DNA from: BOG-908 sp964242035
Lineage (GTDB): Bacteria; Pseudomonadota; Alphaproteobacteria; Acetobacterales; Acetobacteraceae
Direction: 5' to 3'
DNA length: 15,940 bases
Assembly (NCBI GenBank): GCA_964242035.1
Contig: CAXTCL010000078.1
Span: forward strand, 1-15,940
The position numbers and the translations under genes are program-made. Positions 1-7,840 of the stretch are shown piece by piece (the stretch's first letter is position 1; each line of letters begins with the position of its first letter). Under the pieces are notes generated by a model, which saw only the letters and a list, made by a program, of their open reading frames with translations, was not told the origin of the DNA and made no database searches.

Positions 1-660
1 CTGCCCGCCGCCCCGCATCTGCGCAGTCACCTCCGTGCCGGAGCGCACCACCAGGGCGCCCGCCCCTTTCGGGCCGCCGATCTTGTGGCCGGAGAGTGCG
101 ATGCTGTCCGCGCCGAGTCCAGCCAGGGTAAAATTCAGGCGCCCGGCCGCCTGGACCGCATCCACATGCAGGCGGGCGCCATGGGCGCGGCACAGGGCGG
201 CCGCTTCGGCGATCGGGTGCAGAACGCCCGTCTCATTGTTCGCCAGCATCAGGCAAACCAGGGCCGGCCCATCAGCCAGCAGCCGCTCCAGAACGGCCAG
301 GTCCGCCTGCCCGCCTTGCGTCACTGGCAGGCTGACAGCGTCCGGCGCCGCTGCACGCACGGCATCGTGTTCGGTGCCGCCCACGATGATCCGCCGTCCG
401 GCCGAGAGGCTGGCGATGGCCAGCGCGTTGGCTTCCGTGCCGCCCGAAGTAAAAACTACGTCAGCAGCGGCCCCACCGAAGCGCGCGGCGATGACGGCGC
501 GGCTGTCCTCCAGCAAGCGTCGCGCAGCACGGCCGGCGGCGTGGATCGAGGAGGGATTGCCTTCCAGGTCGAGCGCGGACAAGGCAGCCGCGCGTGCCTC
601 GGGACGCAGCGGCTCGGTGGCGTTGGCGTCCAGATACGTCACGGTCTGCATAGCCGCCAT
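1..660 (-). CDS. Cysteine desulfurase (NifS/IscS-type), C-terminus beyond window
   Basis: PLP-dependent enzyme that removes sulfur from L-cysteine (giving alanine and an enzyme persulfide) for Fe-S cluster or thio-cofactor assembly; cytoplasmic. The 220 visible residues start MAAMQTVTYLDANATEPLRP and show the class V aminotransferase signatures in order: SGGTEANA (72-79), the cofactor-stacking His in TEHDA (H98), NNETG (141-145), DAVQ (166-169), the PLP-lysine motif SGHKIGGPKG (K193) and MRGGGQ at the window edge. The active-site Cys loop lies outside, so the IscS-like or SufS-like class cannot be decided. The frame is closed upstream by a stop at 696-694. Start is ATG at 660; a second in-frame ATG at 651 is also possible, and neither has a strong ribosome site. 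It is transcribed divergently from the alpha/beta hydrolase. In alphaproteobacteria such genes often open a suf cluster, but that part is not visible here. Confidence 0.95.
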   Translation of the reverse strand, partial: MAAMQTVTYLDANATEPLRPEARAAALSALDLEGNPSSIHAAGRAARRLLEDSRAVIAARFGGAAADVVFTSGGTEANALAIASLSAGRRIIVGGTEHDAVRAAAPDAVSLPVTQGGQADLAVLERLLADGPALVCLMLANNETGVLHPIAEAAALCRAHGARLHVDAVQAAGRLNFTLAGLGADSIALSGHKIGGPKGAGALVVRSGTEVTAQMRGGGQ

Positions 661-690
661 GTGGGCCGGATCGGGCCAGACAGGAAGGTG

Positions 691-708
691 ACACTACGAT
701 TTCAGTGT
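691..708. promoter_or_regulatory. Short inverted repeat upstream of the cysteine desulfurase
   Basis: ACACT-N8-AGTGT, about 31 nt before the desulfurase start, in the 245-bp divergent gap 661-905. It could be an operator for an Fe-S-responsive regulator of the desulfurase, but the arms are only 5 bp and may be chance. Elsewhere in this gap I see only an A/T-rich patch around 730-738 that could hold a minus-strand -10 box; no convincing -35/-10 pair was found for either gene. The gap lacks the A/T-rich repeat family found in the 3'-end gaps. Confidence 0.2.
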
Positions 709-905
709 TAACGCACCCCGTCCTCTGCCTATATTTACGACTGGCTTCAATCAGCCTGACACAAACGCTAGGCAAGTCCCGTCTGGCGAGCGTGTTTACA
801 ACTTTTGTCCGAGGCGGCGAGGCAGTGCGCGCGCGGCGTAAAGAGACCCTGTTTTGAGGCGGCCGCCCTGCCCTGGCGCCACCTCTGGAAGAACGAAGAA
901 AAGCC

Positions 906-1571
906 ATGCCTGAGGTGATGTTCGCCGGCCCTGACGGGCGCCTGGAGGGTCGATACCACCATAGCAAGGAGAGTGCCGCCCCGCTGGCGCTCATCATGCA
1001 CCCGCACCCGCTGCACGGCGGCACGATGAACAACCGCATCACCTACACGATGTACCAGAGCTTCCAGAAGCTCGGCTTCAGCGTGATGCGCTTCAACTTC
1101 CGCGGCGTGGGCCGCAGCCAGGGCCGCTATGACGGCGGCATTGGCGAGATCGGTGACGCGGCCGCGGCACTCGACTGGATGCAGATGGTCAACCCGAGCC
1201 ATGGCGGGCTGTGGATTGCGGGCTATTCCTTTGGCGCATTCGTGGGCATGCAGCTGCTGATGCGTCGCCCGGAAGTGTCGGGCTGGATCTCGGTGGCGCC
1301 TCCGGCGAGCCACTACGATTTCGGCTTCCTCGCCCCCTGCCCGTGCGGCGGCCTGCTGATACACGGTGACCAGGACGAGCTTGTTCCCGAGCCGTCCGTG
1401 CGCAAGCTGGTGGATAAGCTGAACACGCAGAAGAACGTGACGGTGGACTACCGCATCTTCGCTGGCGCCGACCACGTTTTCGCCAACCATGCGGATCAGG
1501 TTGGCGAGGCTACTGAGGACTACGTGAAGAAGGTGCAGGCGCGTAAGACGATGGCGCTTGCGGCTGATTGA
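906..1571 (+). CDS. Alpha/beta hydrolase (COG2945-like)
   Basis: 221-residue single-domain alpha/beta hydrolase without signal peptide, so cytoplasmic. The N-terminal half holds the family hallmark MHPHPLHGGTMNN (31-43) and FNFRGVGRSQG (64-73). The nucleophile elbow is GYSFGA with S108, the likely acid is D157 in HGDQDELVP, and the catalytic His is H190 in GADHVF, so the triad is complete. The true substrate is unknown for this family; esterase or thioesterase activity would be typical. It is divergent from the cysteine desulfurase; a neighbour of this type beside Fe-S assembly genes is, as I recall, common in alphaproteobacteria, which hints at a shared role without proving it. The ATG at 906 follows a purine-rich stretch (GGAAGAACGAAGAAAAG) that is a weak ribosome site. 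The A/T-rich repeat begins a few bases after its stop. Confidence 0.9.
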   Translation: MPEVMFAGPDGRLEGRYHHSKESAAPLALIMHPHPLHGGTMNNRITYTMYQSFQKLGFSVMRFNFRGVGRSQGRYDGGIGEIGDAAAALDWMQMVNPSHGGLWIAGYSFGAFVGMQLLMRRPEVSGWISVAPPASHYDFGFLAPCPCGGLLIHGDQDELVPEPSVRKLVDKLNTQKNVTVDYRIFAGADHVFANHADQVGEATEDYVKKVQARKTMALAAD

Positions 1572-1576
1572 GTAAG

Positions 1577-1711
1577 TAAGCAAGCAGTCCTTTTTTAGAA
1601 AAAAAGGACCAAAAAACTTTTGCTCCCTGTCGGTGTGTGCTGAAAATTCGCCGACAGGGACCAAAAGTTTTTTGCTTCTTTTTTCGAAAAAGAAGTCCTT
1701 CTTTCCTGCCG
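1577..1711. repeat. A/T-rich palindromic repeat, full (dimeric) copy 1
   Basis: Three consecutive hairpins. Left hairpin 1587-1596/1600-1609 (GTCCTTTTTT with its complement). Central stem 1611-1633 with 1651-1673: 23 bp with a single mismatch and a 17-nt loop. Right hairpin 1675-1683/1687-1695 (CTTCTTTTT). It starts just after the hydrolase stop and ends about 12 nt before the GTG start of the FkbH-like gene. It is a member of the family at 3525, 5752, 7704, 9846, 12028, 13880 and 14355. Confidence 0.95.
1611..1673. terminator. Bidirectional intrinsic terminator (central stem of copy 1)
   Basis: On the plus strand the stem closed by CTTTTG at the base and CTGTCGG near the loop ends in T6 (1668-1673). 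On the minus strand the same stem also ends in T6 (complement of 1611-1616). It lies about 40 nt after the hydrolase stop, where a terminator is expected. Unusually, it is only 50 nt before the next start codon. Confidence 0.75.
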
Positions 1712-1722
1712 GAGACCTCAGC

Positions 1723-3477
1723 GTGGACCAGATCGTCGAAGCTCGCGAAGCCGTAAGGCTGGTGATCTGGGACCTGGACGAGACCTTCTGGTCAGGCACG
1801 CTGACCGAAGGCGGCATCACCTACAACCAAGCCGCGCATGATGCCGTAATCGCGCTGGCGCGTCGCGGCATCGTCAGCTCCATCTGCTCCAAGAACGACC
1901 ACGAGCGTATCCGGGCGCTGCTGACGGAGAGTGGCATCTGGGATTACTTCGTGTTCCCCAGCATAAACTGGGAGCCGAAAGGCCCGCGCCTGGCGGCATT
2001 GGTGCGCGACATCGGACTGCGCCCGCCCACGATACTGTTCATCGACGACAACCCGGCCAACCTGGCCGAAGCACGCGCGCATGTGCCGACGATACAGACG
2101 GCCAGAGAGACCTTCGTGGCGAACCTGCTGGCCGACCCCCGCCTGCGCGGCAAGGACGACGAGTCGCTGAGCCGCCTGGACCAGTATCGCCGTATGCAGG
2201 AGCGCCACGTCCATGCGGCGGAGGCAGGCGCGGACACCAGCGACTTCCTGCGCGCGAGCGGCATCGTGGTCCGGCTGGAGCACGAGCCGGAGCTGCACCT
2301 GGACCGCGCGATCGAGCTGATCAACCGGACCAACCAGCTCAACTACACCAAGACGCGTCTGCCGGAGGACCCCGAGGCCGCGCGCGCCGCGTTGATGCGC
2401 CTGCTAGGCAACTACGACAGGCAGTTTGGCATCCTGCACGTCCGCGACCGCTACGGCGACCATGGCTGGTGCGGCCTCTACGTCATGCAGACGGGCATGG
2501 ATGGCGGGCAATTGCTGCATTTCTGCTTCTCCTGCCGCATCTTGAACATGGGTATCGAGACGTGGCTCTACCGCCGTCTTGGCAGTCCGCGCCTGCGGGT
2601 GCGCGGCGAGGTGCTTACGGATGTGAAGGCGGACGGGCCGCCGATCGACTGGATCACGCTGGACCACACGGCCAAGCTGCCAATCGCTGCAGACCGCACG
2701 CGCCCATTCGACTACATCTACGTGCGTGGCGGTTGCGAACTCCAGGCGCTCTCGCATTACTTCAAGGACCTGGCACCGCGCGAGCTGAACGATGTAAACC
2801 TGGTGCGGGACGGCCGGCCGGTCCGGCTCGATCATTCGGTGTTCATCCAGCACGCGATGACGGGATTGCCCGAGGCCGCACGTGCCGATTTGGAGGCGGT
2901 GGGGTTCACCGACGCTGATTTCGCACCGGAACTGCTCCGGCTGCCGGAAGACGGCCGTGGGCTGTGGATACTCAGCCTGTGGGGCGACGCGAAGACGACG
3001 CTCTACCGACATAACGAGACCGGGACATTGCTGCCGATACGCCGGAGCCGCGCGCCGCAAAAGGCAAGCCTGCCGGCACATGACCTGACAAAGGCCGAGC
3101 CGTCGGATTATCCCGGCGACGAGCTGCTAATCACGACGGTCAGACGCGCCTTCACGTTTGCCGGCGGCGTACCTGAGGCGACGTTCAGGGCCAATGTGCG
3201 CACGCTGTTCGGCCGCCTCCGGCCGCCGGCACGGGCGTTCATCCTGCTGGCCAACGACTCGCTGGACGGCGACCCGAGGCGTCAGGACACCAAGGGGCGT
3301 TTTGCCAAGCTGAACGCCGTCATCATCGACGAGGCAAGCGCCGTTCTTGGCGTGACGGTCATCGACACACGGACGTTCATCGCCGGGGCAGAGGAGATAA
3401 CCGACGTGCTGCACTTCAACCGCGCGGTGTATTTCCGAATTTTCCAACATATTACGGCGCTGCTTGCGGAGGAGTGA
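1723..3477 (+). CDS. FkbH-like HAD-IIIC phosphatase with C-terminal SGNH-like domain
   Basis: 584 residues from GTG 1723, preceded by GGAG 8 nt upstream. Longer in-frame starts lie inside the palindromic repeat and would add a spurious Lys/Phe-rich leader. Residues 13-150 form a HAD domain: WDLDETFW (nucleophile D17, D19, T21), CSKND (55-59) and FIDDN (106-110). Residues 200-212 carry NRTNQLNYTKTR, the marker of FkbH-type proteins, whose best known members make glyceryl-ACP for methoxymalonyl-ACP. From about 330 a further domain begins IYVRGGCELQ (C338) and ends with DVLHFN (D561, H564), resembling an SGNH/GDSL hydrolase fold with Cys at the usual nucleophile Ser. No ACP, PKS or glycosyltransferase gene is nearby, so the substrate is unknown; modification of a lipid or polysaccharide is an inference. 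The FkbH-like call is firm, the SGNH domain moderate. Confidence 0.88.
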   Translation: MDQIVEAREAVRLVIWDLDETFWSGTLTEGGITYNQAAHDAVIALARRGIVSSICSKNDHERIRALLTESGIWDYFVFPSINWEPKGPRLAALVRDIGLRPPTILFIDDNPANLAEARAHVPTIQTARETFVANLLADPRLRGKDDESLSRLDQYRRMQERHVHAAEAGADTSDFLRASGIVVRLEHEPELHLDRAIELINRTNQLNYTKTRLPEDPEAARAALMRLLGNYDRQFGILHVRDRYGDHGWCGLYVMQTGMDGGQLLHFCFSCRILNMGIETWLYRRLGSPRLRVRGEVLTDVKADGPPIDWITLDHTAKLPIAADRTRPFDYIYVRGGCELQALSHYFKDLAPRELNDVNLVRDGRPVRLDHSVFIQHAMTGLPEAARADLEAVGFTDADFAPELLRLPEDGRGLWILSLWGDAKTTLYRHNETGTLLPIRRSRAPQKASLPAHDLTKAEPSDYPGDELLITTVRRAFTFAGGVPEATFRANVRTLFGRLRPPARAFILLANDSLDGDPRRQDTKGRFAKLNAVIIDEASAVLGVTVIDTRTFIAGAEEITDVLHFNRAVYFRIFQHITALLAEE

Positions 3478-3524
3478 GGAAGGCGTCGAGTGCGCGTTGT
3501 TGAGACGCACACCTCAACGTTCCC

Positions 3525-3581
3525 GCGACAGCGGACCAAAAGCTTTTTGCTTTTTTTCTTAAAAAAGAAGGTCTTTCTTAC
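3525..3581. repeat. A/T-rich palindromic repeat, single-unit copy 2
   Basis: A half element. It starts at the loop-proximal sequence GCGACAGCG (3525-3533), continues GACCAAAAGCTTTTTGC and then an imperfect hairpin to about 3571. The left partner unit is missing. Its loop-proximal end faces the FkbH-like gene, whose stop is 47 nt upstream, so that transcript reads GACAGCG then the T-tract, the same polarity as the other solo copies. The rest of the 3478-3720 gap holds a small inverted repeat (GTTGAG-N8-CTCAAC, 3499-3518) and presumably the promoter of the peptidase gene. Confidence 0.85.
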
Positions 3582-3720
3582 TTTCTACTGGAGAACAAGC
3601 CCTTGCCCTGAAGGGTTATTCCAGCACCAAGCGGATTGCTCCCTGTTAACGTCGCTCCAGATTGACAGCCGGCCTCGCGTCGGCCCCCATGCGTCCATCC
3701 ACTTCCAGGACGCTTGATCG

Positions 3721-5751
3721 ATGAACAGACGCATCCTTGCGGCCAGTGCCGCGCTCGGCCTGCTCGCAACCCACGCTTTTGCGGCAGAGAAGACGCCTGC
3801 CGCCGGTAGTTGGGGCTTTGATCTGGCAGGCATGGACCGCGACGTGGTCCCCGGGCAAAACTTCTTCGACTACGCAAACGGCACCGCGGTGAGCCACATC
3901 GTGATCCCGCCGGACCGCACCAATTACGGCGCGTTCATCGCGCTGGCCGACCTCTCCGAGAAGCGCGTGCACGACATCCTGGAGCAGGCTTCCGCCAACG
4001 TTGCCGACGCGCCCACCGACGGCATCGGCAAGGCCGGCGCCATGTACAAGGCGTTCATGGATGAGGCGCAGGCGGAGAAGCTGGGCGCCGCGCCGATGAA
4101 GCCGGAGCTGGCGGCTATCACCGCGCTGAAGACCCCGGAGGATTTCGCCGTGCTGCAAGGGCACGCGCAGACGACGTTCCAGGGATCGCTGTTTGCGATG
4201 TCGATCGACGCGGACGCGAAGGATCCCACGGCCTACGCGATCTCCCTTGGCCAGTCAGGGCTGGGCATGCCCGACCGCGACTACTATCTGGAGCGCCAGT
4301 TCGCCGACAAGAAGGCGAAATATGCAGCCTACGTCACGCAGATGCTGACGCTGGCGGGCTGGCCTGACCCGTCCGGCGCGGCCGCCAAGGTGGAAGCTTT
4401 CGAGCAGAAGATCGCCGAGGTGAGCTGGGCCCGCGCAGACGAGCGCGACCCGGACAAGATCTACAACCCGATGAGCCTGGATGAGCTGGCGAAGACGGCG
4501 CCCGGCTTCGACTGGGCGGCGTTCTTCAAGGCGGCCGGGCTGGGCACGCCGGCGCGCGTGGTGGTGGAAGAGAAATCCGCCATCATCAAGATAGCCGCGC
4601 TGGCCGGCGCCACCCCGATCGACACGCTGCAGGCCTGGGCTGCCTTCCATCTGGCCACCAACGCGGCGCCGGTGCTGAACAAGGGTTTCGTCACCGCCGA
4701 GTTCGAGTTCAAGAACCACCTGCTGCAGGGCCAGCCTGAAGAGCGGCCGCGCTGGAAGCGCGCCGTGGTCGCCACCGAAGGCGCACTCGGCGAGGCGGTG
4801 GGCGAAGTATATGTGCAACGCTACTACCCGCCCGAATCACAGGCGAAGATGGAGACGCTGACGCACGATCTGCGCGCCGCCTTCCGCGTCCGCCTGCAGC
4901 ACAACAGCTGGATGCAGCCGCAGACGCGCGACCTGGCGGTGGCCAAGCTGGACGCGTTCGATTTCCAGATCGGCAAGCCGAAGAAGTGGCGTGACTACAC
5001 GCCGCTGCAGATCAGCGCGCACGACCTCTATGGCGACGTGGAGCGCGGCACCGCCTTCGAGTGGCAGTTCTGGCTGGGCCATCTCGGCCATCCTGTCGAT
5101 AAAGACCAGTGGGACATGACGCCGCAGACGGTGAACGCCTACAACAACCCGGTGTTCAACGAGGTGGTGTTCCCCGCCGCCATCCTGCAGCCGCCGTTCT
5201 TCGACAAGGATGCCGACCCCGCCATCAACTACGGTGCCATCGGCGGCGTTATCGGCCACGAGATGACGCACGGCTTCGACGATGAAGGCCGCAAGTTCAA
5301 CGCGAAAGGCCAGTTGCACGACTGGTGGACGGAGGAAGACGCCAAGCGCTTCGATGCGCTTGGCAAGCGGTTCGGCGCGGAATACGCGGCGATGGACATA
5401 CTTCCCGGCGCACACATCAACCCTGCGTTGACGATGGGCGAGAACATCGCCGATCTGGGCGGGCTTACCCTGGCGCTGGATGCGTATCACGCGTCGCTGC
5501 ACGGCGCGCCGGCGCCCGTGCTGGACGGCATGACTGGCGACCAGCGCGTGTTCCTCGGCTGGGCGCAGGTGTGGCGCGCCAAGGTGCGTCCTGACTCTGC
5601 ACGCCAGCGTTTGGTGATCGATCCGCACTCGCCGCCGGTGGCGCGCGTGAACGGGCCTATGGAGAACATTGACGCGTGGTACACGGCTTTTGCGGTGAAG
5701 GACGGGGAGAAGCTTTACTTGAAGCCTGAGGATCGCGTTAAGATCTGGTAG
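3721..5751 (+). CDS. Secreted M13 family zinc metallopeptidase (neprilysin/PepO-like)
   Basis: 676 residues with a signal peptide (MNRRILAASAALGLLATHAF, likely cleavage after Ala21-22) and no lipobox, so it acts in the periplasm or outside the cell. Family features are in order: the N-terminal FFDYANGT; VNAYNNPVFNEVVFP (471-485), the substrate-binding NAY motif; the zinc motif GHEMTH (H513, E514, H517); GENIADLGG (third zinc ligand E574, D578); and DPHSPPVARVNG, supplying the conserved substrate-site His636 and Arg642. The C-terminus DRVKIW matches the usual end of this family. All catalytic residues are intact and the length is typical. M13 enzymes cleave oligopeptides on the amino side of hydrophobic residues. 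Start ATG 3721 has AGGA about 12 nt upstream. It is probably monocistronic, bounded on both sides by palindromic repeats. Confidence 0.97.
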   Translation: MNRRILAASAALGLLATHAFAAEKTPAAGSWGFDLAGMDRDVVPGQNFFDYANGTAVSHIVIPPDRTNYGAFIALADLSEKRVHDILEQASANVADAPTDGIGKAGAMYKAFMDEAQAEKLGAAPMKPELAAITALKTPEDFAVLQGHAQTTFQGSLFAMSIDADAKDPTAYAISLGQSGLGMPDRDYYLERQFADKKAKYAAYVTQMLTLAGWPDPSGAAAKVEAFEQKIAEVSWARADERDPDKIYNPMSLDELAKTAPGFDWAAFFKAAGLGTPARVVVEEKSAIIKIAALAGATPIDTLQAWAAFHLATNAAPVLNKGFVTAEFEFKNHLLQGQPEERPRWKRAVVATEGALGEAVGEVYVQRYYPPESQAKMETLTHDLRAAFRVRLQHNSWMQPQTRDLAVAKLDAFDFQIGKPKKWRDYTPLQISAHDLYGDVERGTAFEWQFWLGHLGHPVDKDQWDMTPQTVNAYNNPVFNEVVFPAAILQPPFFDKDADPAINYGAIGGVIGHEMTHGFDDEGRKFNAKGQLHDWWTEEDAKRFDALGKRFGAEYAAMDILPGAHINPALTMGENIADLGGLTLALDAYHASLHGAPAPVLDGMTGDQRVFLGWAQVWRAKVRPDSARQRLVIDPHSPPVARVNGPMENIDAWYTAFAVKDGEKLYLKPEDRVKIW

Positions 5752-5931
5752 GAAGGAAGGCCTTCTTTTCTGAAGAAAAGAAGCAAAAGACTTTTACTGC
5801 TGCGGCTGCATCGAGGCCCGCGCTGGTTCTGCAAGCATGCGACTTGCAGAACTATCGCGGGCCTTTCTGCAGGCGGGGGAGCAAAAGTTTTTTGCTTCTG
5901 TTTTCCAAAAAGAAGGCCTTGCTTGCTGCCT
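5752..5931. repeat. A/T-rich palindromic repeat, full copy 3 (long-loop type)
   Basis: Left hairpin CTTCTTTTCT/AGAAAAGAAG (5762-5771/5774-5783), central arms around 5784-5810 and 5868-5895 (imperfect), and right hairpin about 5895-5916. Unlike copies 1, 4 and 8, the loop carries a second stem: AGGCCCGCG (5814-5822) with CGCGGGCCT (5856-5864), enclosing GTTCTGCAAG (5826-5835) with CTTGCAGAAC (5843-5852). It begins directly after the peptidase stop. Nothing else is evident between it and the promoter region of the esterase. Confidence 0.92.
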
Positions 5932-5962
5932 TACGCCATGTGCAACGCACAACGTCTTTCCC

Positions 5963-5998
5963 CTTGGCGCAACCTCCGTAACACGGCAGTGTGCCAAG
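5963..5998. promoter_or_regulatory. Imperfect inverted repeat upstream of the carboxylesterase
   Basis: CTTGGCGCA (5963-5971) and TGTGCCAAG (5990-5998) are inverted repeats matching at 8 of 9 positions, separated by 18 nt and 44 nt before the start codon. The position suits an operator. No -10/-35 pair was confidently identified. Confidence 0.25.
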
Positions 5999-6042
5999 GC
6001 CGCACGAGAAACGATGTGGTCAAAAATACGGGAGAGAACACG

Positions 6043-7701
6043 ATGTTTTCGAGATCGAGACGTCATCGCACGACCAAACGACACTTGCTGCTGCTGGGCG
6101 CCTTCTTGCTGGGCTCCGGCGTAACCGCAGGGGCAGCTTTTGCATCCGACACGTCGGCGCGGGTCACCACCGCGGACGGCGACGTGGTCGGCCTGGTGTT
6201 TCCGGACCATCGGGAGTTTCTGGGCATACCCTATGCGCAGCCGCCTGTGGGCAATCTGCGCTGGGCCGCGCCGCGTGCGGTTGCATCATGGACGACGCCG
6301 GTCCAGGCCCAGGCACTTGGCGCCGAATGCGCGCAGATCGCTGATCCTGCGCTGTACGAGCCGCTCGAGACGAACGAGAACTGCCTGTCGCTGAACATCT
6401 GGACGCCTACCTTCCCCAGCGCCAAGGGCCCGCTGCCGGTGATGGTGTGGTTCCACGGCGGCGGCTTCACGGACGGCGCCTCGGACCATGACGACGGTTA
6501 TGACGGCACCGCGCTGGCCACCAAGGGCAACGTGCTGCTGGTGTCGGTGAACTACAGGCTCGGTGTGCTAGGCTTCCTGGCCACGTCATCGCTGTCGGCG
6601 GCGGACAAGCAGAGCCAGTCAGGCAATTACGGGTTCCAGGACCAGCAGCAGGCGCTGCGCTGGGTGCAGAAGAATGCGGCGGCGTTCGGCGGGGATCCTA
6701 CGCGCGTCACCATCTTCGGGCAGTCTGCCGGCGGTGCTGCCGTCTGTGACCACCTGGCGGCACCTGGCAGCCGCGGCCTGTTCCAACGTGCGATCCCGGA
6801 GAGCGGCGGCGATTGCGCGGGCACGCCGCCGACGCTCGCACAGGCCGAACAGACCGGTGCCGGCGTGGCAAGCCTGCTCGGCTGTTCGGACGCCAGCGAC
6901 GAGAACGCGTGTCTGCGGTCGAAGACCGCGGCCGAGGTGCTTGCGACAGTGGGCGTGGCAGGCGGCTACCCGGCCTCAGCCGGTCCCAACACCGGCAACC
7001 CGATCCTGCCGCTCCGGCCGCTCGACGCGATACAGTCGGGCAAGTTCAACCACGTGCCTGTGATGGTCGGCAGCGTGCATGACGAGGGCACGATCTTCGA
7101 CGTGCCGTATTATGCGGTCACTGCCGCGGAGTATGCCCCCGCCTTGCAAAGCGGCTTCGGCCTGACCGCCAGCCAGGCGGCCAGTGTCGTGTCCGAATAC
7201 CCGGCCGCGAACTACGCGACTCCTGTGGCCGCGTTGAACGCGGCCATCGACGACAAGGACGCCTGCACCAGCGCGCCAGGCGAGGCGGCGCTGGCGGCCA
7301 AGACGCCGACCTACGCTTACGAGTTCGACCAGACCAACGTGCCGAACCTGTACAACGTGCCGCTTCCGCCCGGCTATTACCTCGGCGCGTATCATGCGTC
7401 CGAAGTGGTGCTGGTGTTCCAGACCGAACCGCTGACGGCCGGCGGCACGAACCCGCTGACGCCGCAACTGCTGTCGGTGTCGGATCAGCTGATACGCTAC
7501 TGGACCAGGTTCGCCGCCAACGGCGATCCGAACAACGACGCGGGCCAGCCGCGCGCCGCGGGGGCGAAGCCGCCGTATTGGCCGTTGTTCTCTGCGGCCG
7601 ACCAGGATCGGCAGGAGTTGTCGTCCTCTACGTCAACGAAAACGAACTACCCGCAGGATCATCGGTGTGCGTTCTGGACGACGGTGCTTTCCACTCCGTA
7701 G
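6043..7701 (+). CDS. Secreted type B carboxylesterase
   Basis: 552 residues from ATG 6043, preceded by GGGAGAG. An in-frame extension to 5923 has no ribosome site, starts inside the repeat and would bury the signal peptide, so it is rejected. The signal peptide has a twin-basic start (MFSRSRRHRTTKRH), a hydrophobic core and an AFA cleavage site after A34; export to the periplasm or medium follows. Family motifs: GIPYAQPPVGNLRW (61-74), NENCLSLNIW (111-120), oxyanion loop HGGGF (138-142), nucleophile GQSAGG (S228), acid HDEGT (E348) and GAYHASE (H451), so the Ser-Glu-His triad is complete. Cys96 and Cys114 match the conserved disulfide. Type B esterases cleave carboxylic esters; the substrate cannot be told from sequence. 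It converges with actP. Confidence 0.95.
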   Translation: MFSRSRRHRTTKRHLLLLGAFLLGSGVTAGAAFASDTSARVTTADGDVVGLVFPDHREFLGIPYAQPPVGNLRWAAPRAVASWTTPVQAQALGAECAQIADPALYEPLETNENCLSLNIWTPTFPSAKGPLPVMVWFHGGGFTDGASDHDDGYDGTALATKGNVLLVSVNYRLGVLGFLATSSLSAADKQSQSGNYGFQDQQQALRWVQKNAAAFGGDPTRVTIFGQSAGGAAVCDHLAAPGSRGLFQRAIPESGGDCAGTPPTLAQAEQTGAGVASLLGCSDASDENACLRSKTAAEVLATVGVAGGYPASAGPNTGNPILPLRPLDAIQSGKFNHVPVMVGSVHDEGTIFDVPYYAVTAAEYAPALQSGFGLTASQAASVVSEYPAANYATPVAALNAAIDDKDACTSAPGEAALAAKTPTYAYEFDQTNVPNLYNVPLPPGYYLGAYHASEVVLVFQTEPLTAGGTNPLTPQLLSVSDQLIRYWTRFAANGDPNNDAGQPRAAGAKPPYWPLFSAADQDRQELSSSTSTKTNYPQDHRCAFWTTVLSTP

Positions 7702-7703
7702 CA

Positions 7704-7840
7704 GAAAGCAAGCAGTCCTTTTGTGAAAAAAAGGACCAAAAAACTTTTGCTCCCTGTCAGCGAACGTTTCAGCGTCCGTCGACAGGGAGCAAAAGTTTTT
7801 TGCTTCTTTTTTTCAAAAAAGAAGGCCTTGCTTTCTTGCC
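7704..7840. repeat. A/T-rich palindromic repeat, full copy 4 (best preserved)
   Basis: Ends in 9-bp terminal inverted repeats GAAAGCAAG (7704-7712) and CTTGCTTTC (7827-7835). Inside are left hairpin 7715-7722/7729-7736, a perfect 21-bp central stem 7738-7758/7781-7801 with a 22-nt loop, and right hairpin CTTCTTTTTT/AAAAAAGAAG (7803-7812/7815-7824). It fills the whole gap between two convergent genes, ending at the actP stop codon. No target-site duplication is obvious. Confidence 0.96.
7738..7801. terminator. Bidirectional intrinsic terminator between convergent genes
   Basis: Perfect 21-bp stem flanked by A6 (7738-7743) and T6 (7796-7801). Transcripts from the esterase (+) and from actP (-) both meet a stem followed by six U. 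This is the cleanest terminator in the window. Confidence 0.85.

Noticed and set aside
461..1042. 193-codon minus-strand frame spanning the divergent gap
   Set aside because: It overlaps the start of the cysteine desulfurase in another frame and shows no family motif; the desulfurase frame carries all PLP motifs.
1633..1722. N-terminal extension of the FkbH-like protein
   Set aside because: The extra 30 residues are translated repeat (KSFLLLFSKKKSFF). The same kind of peptide appears wherever the repeat is translated. GTG 1723 has a ribosome site at the proper distance.
768..1820. 350-codon open frame on the minus strand across the alpha/beta hydrolase
   Set aside because: It is antisense to a gene with a complete catalytic triad, runs through the repeat (giving a Lys/Phe-rich stretch) and has low-complexity Ala/His/Arg composition. 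It is a GC-rich shadow frame.
3662..3690. TTGACA hexamer upstream of the M13 peptidase as a sigma-70 promoter
   Set aside because: At the proper spacing the -10 position reads CCCCAT, which is too poor to support a promoter call.
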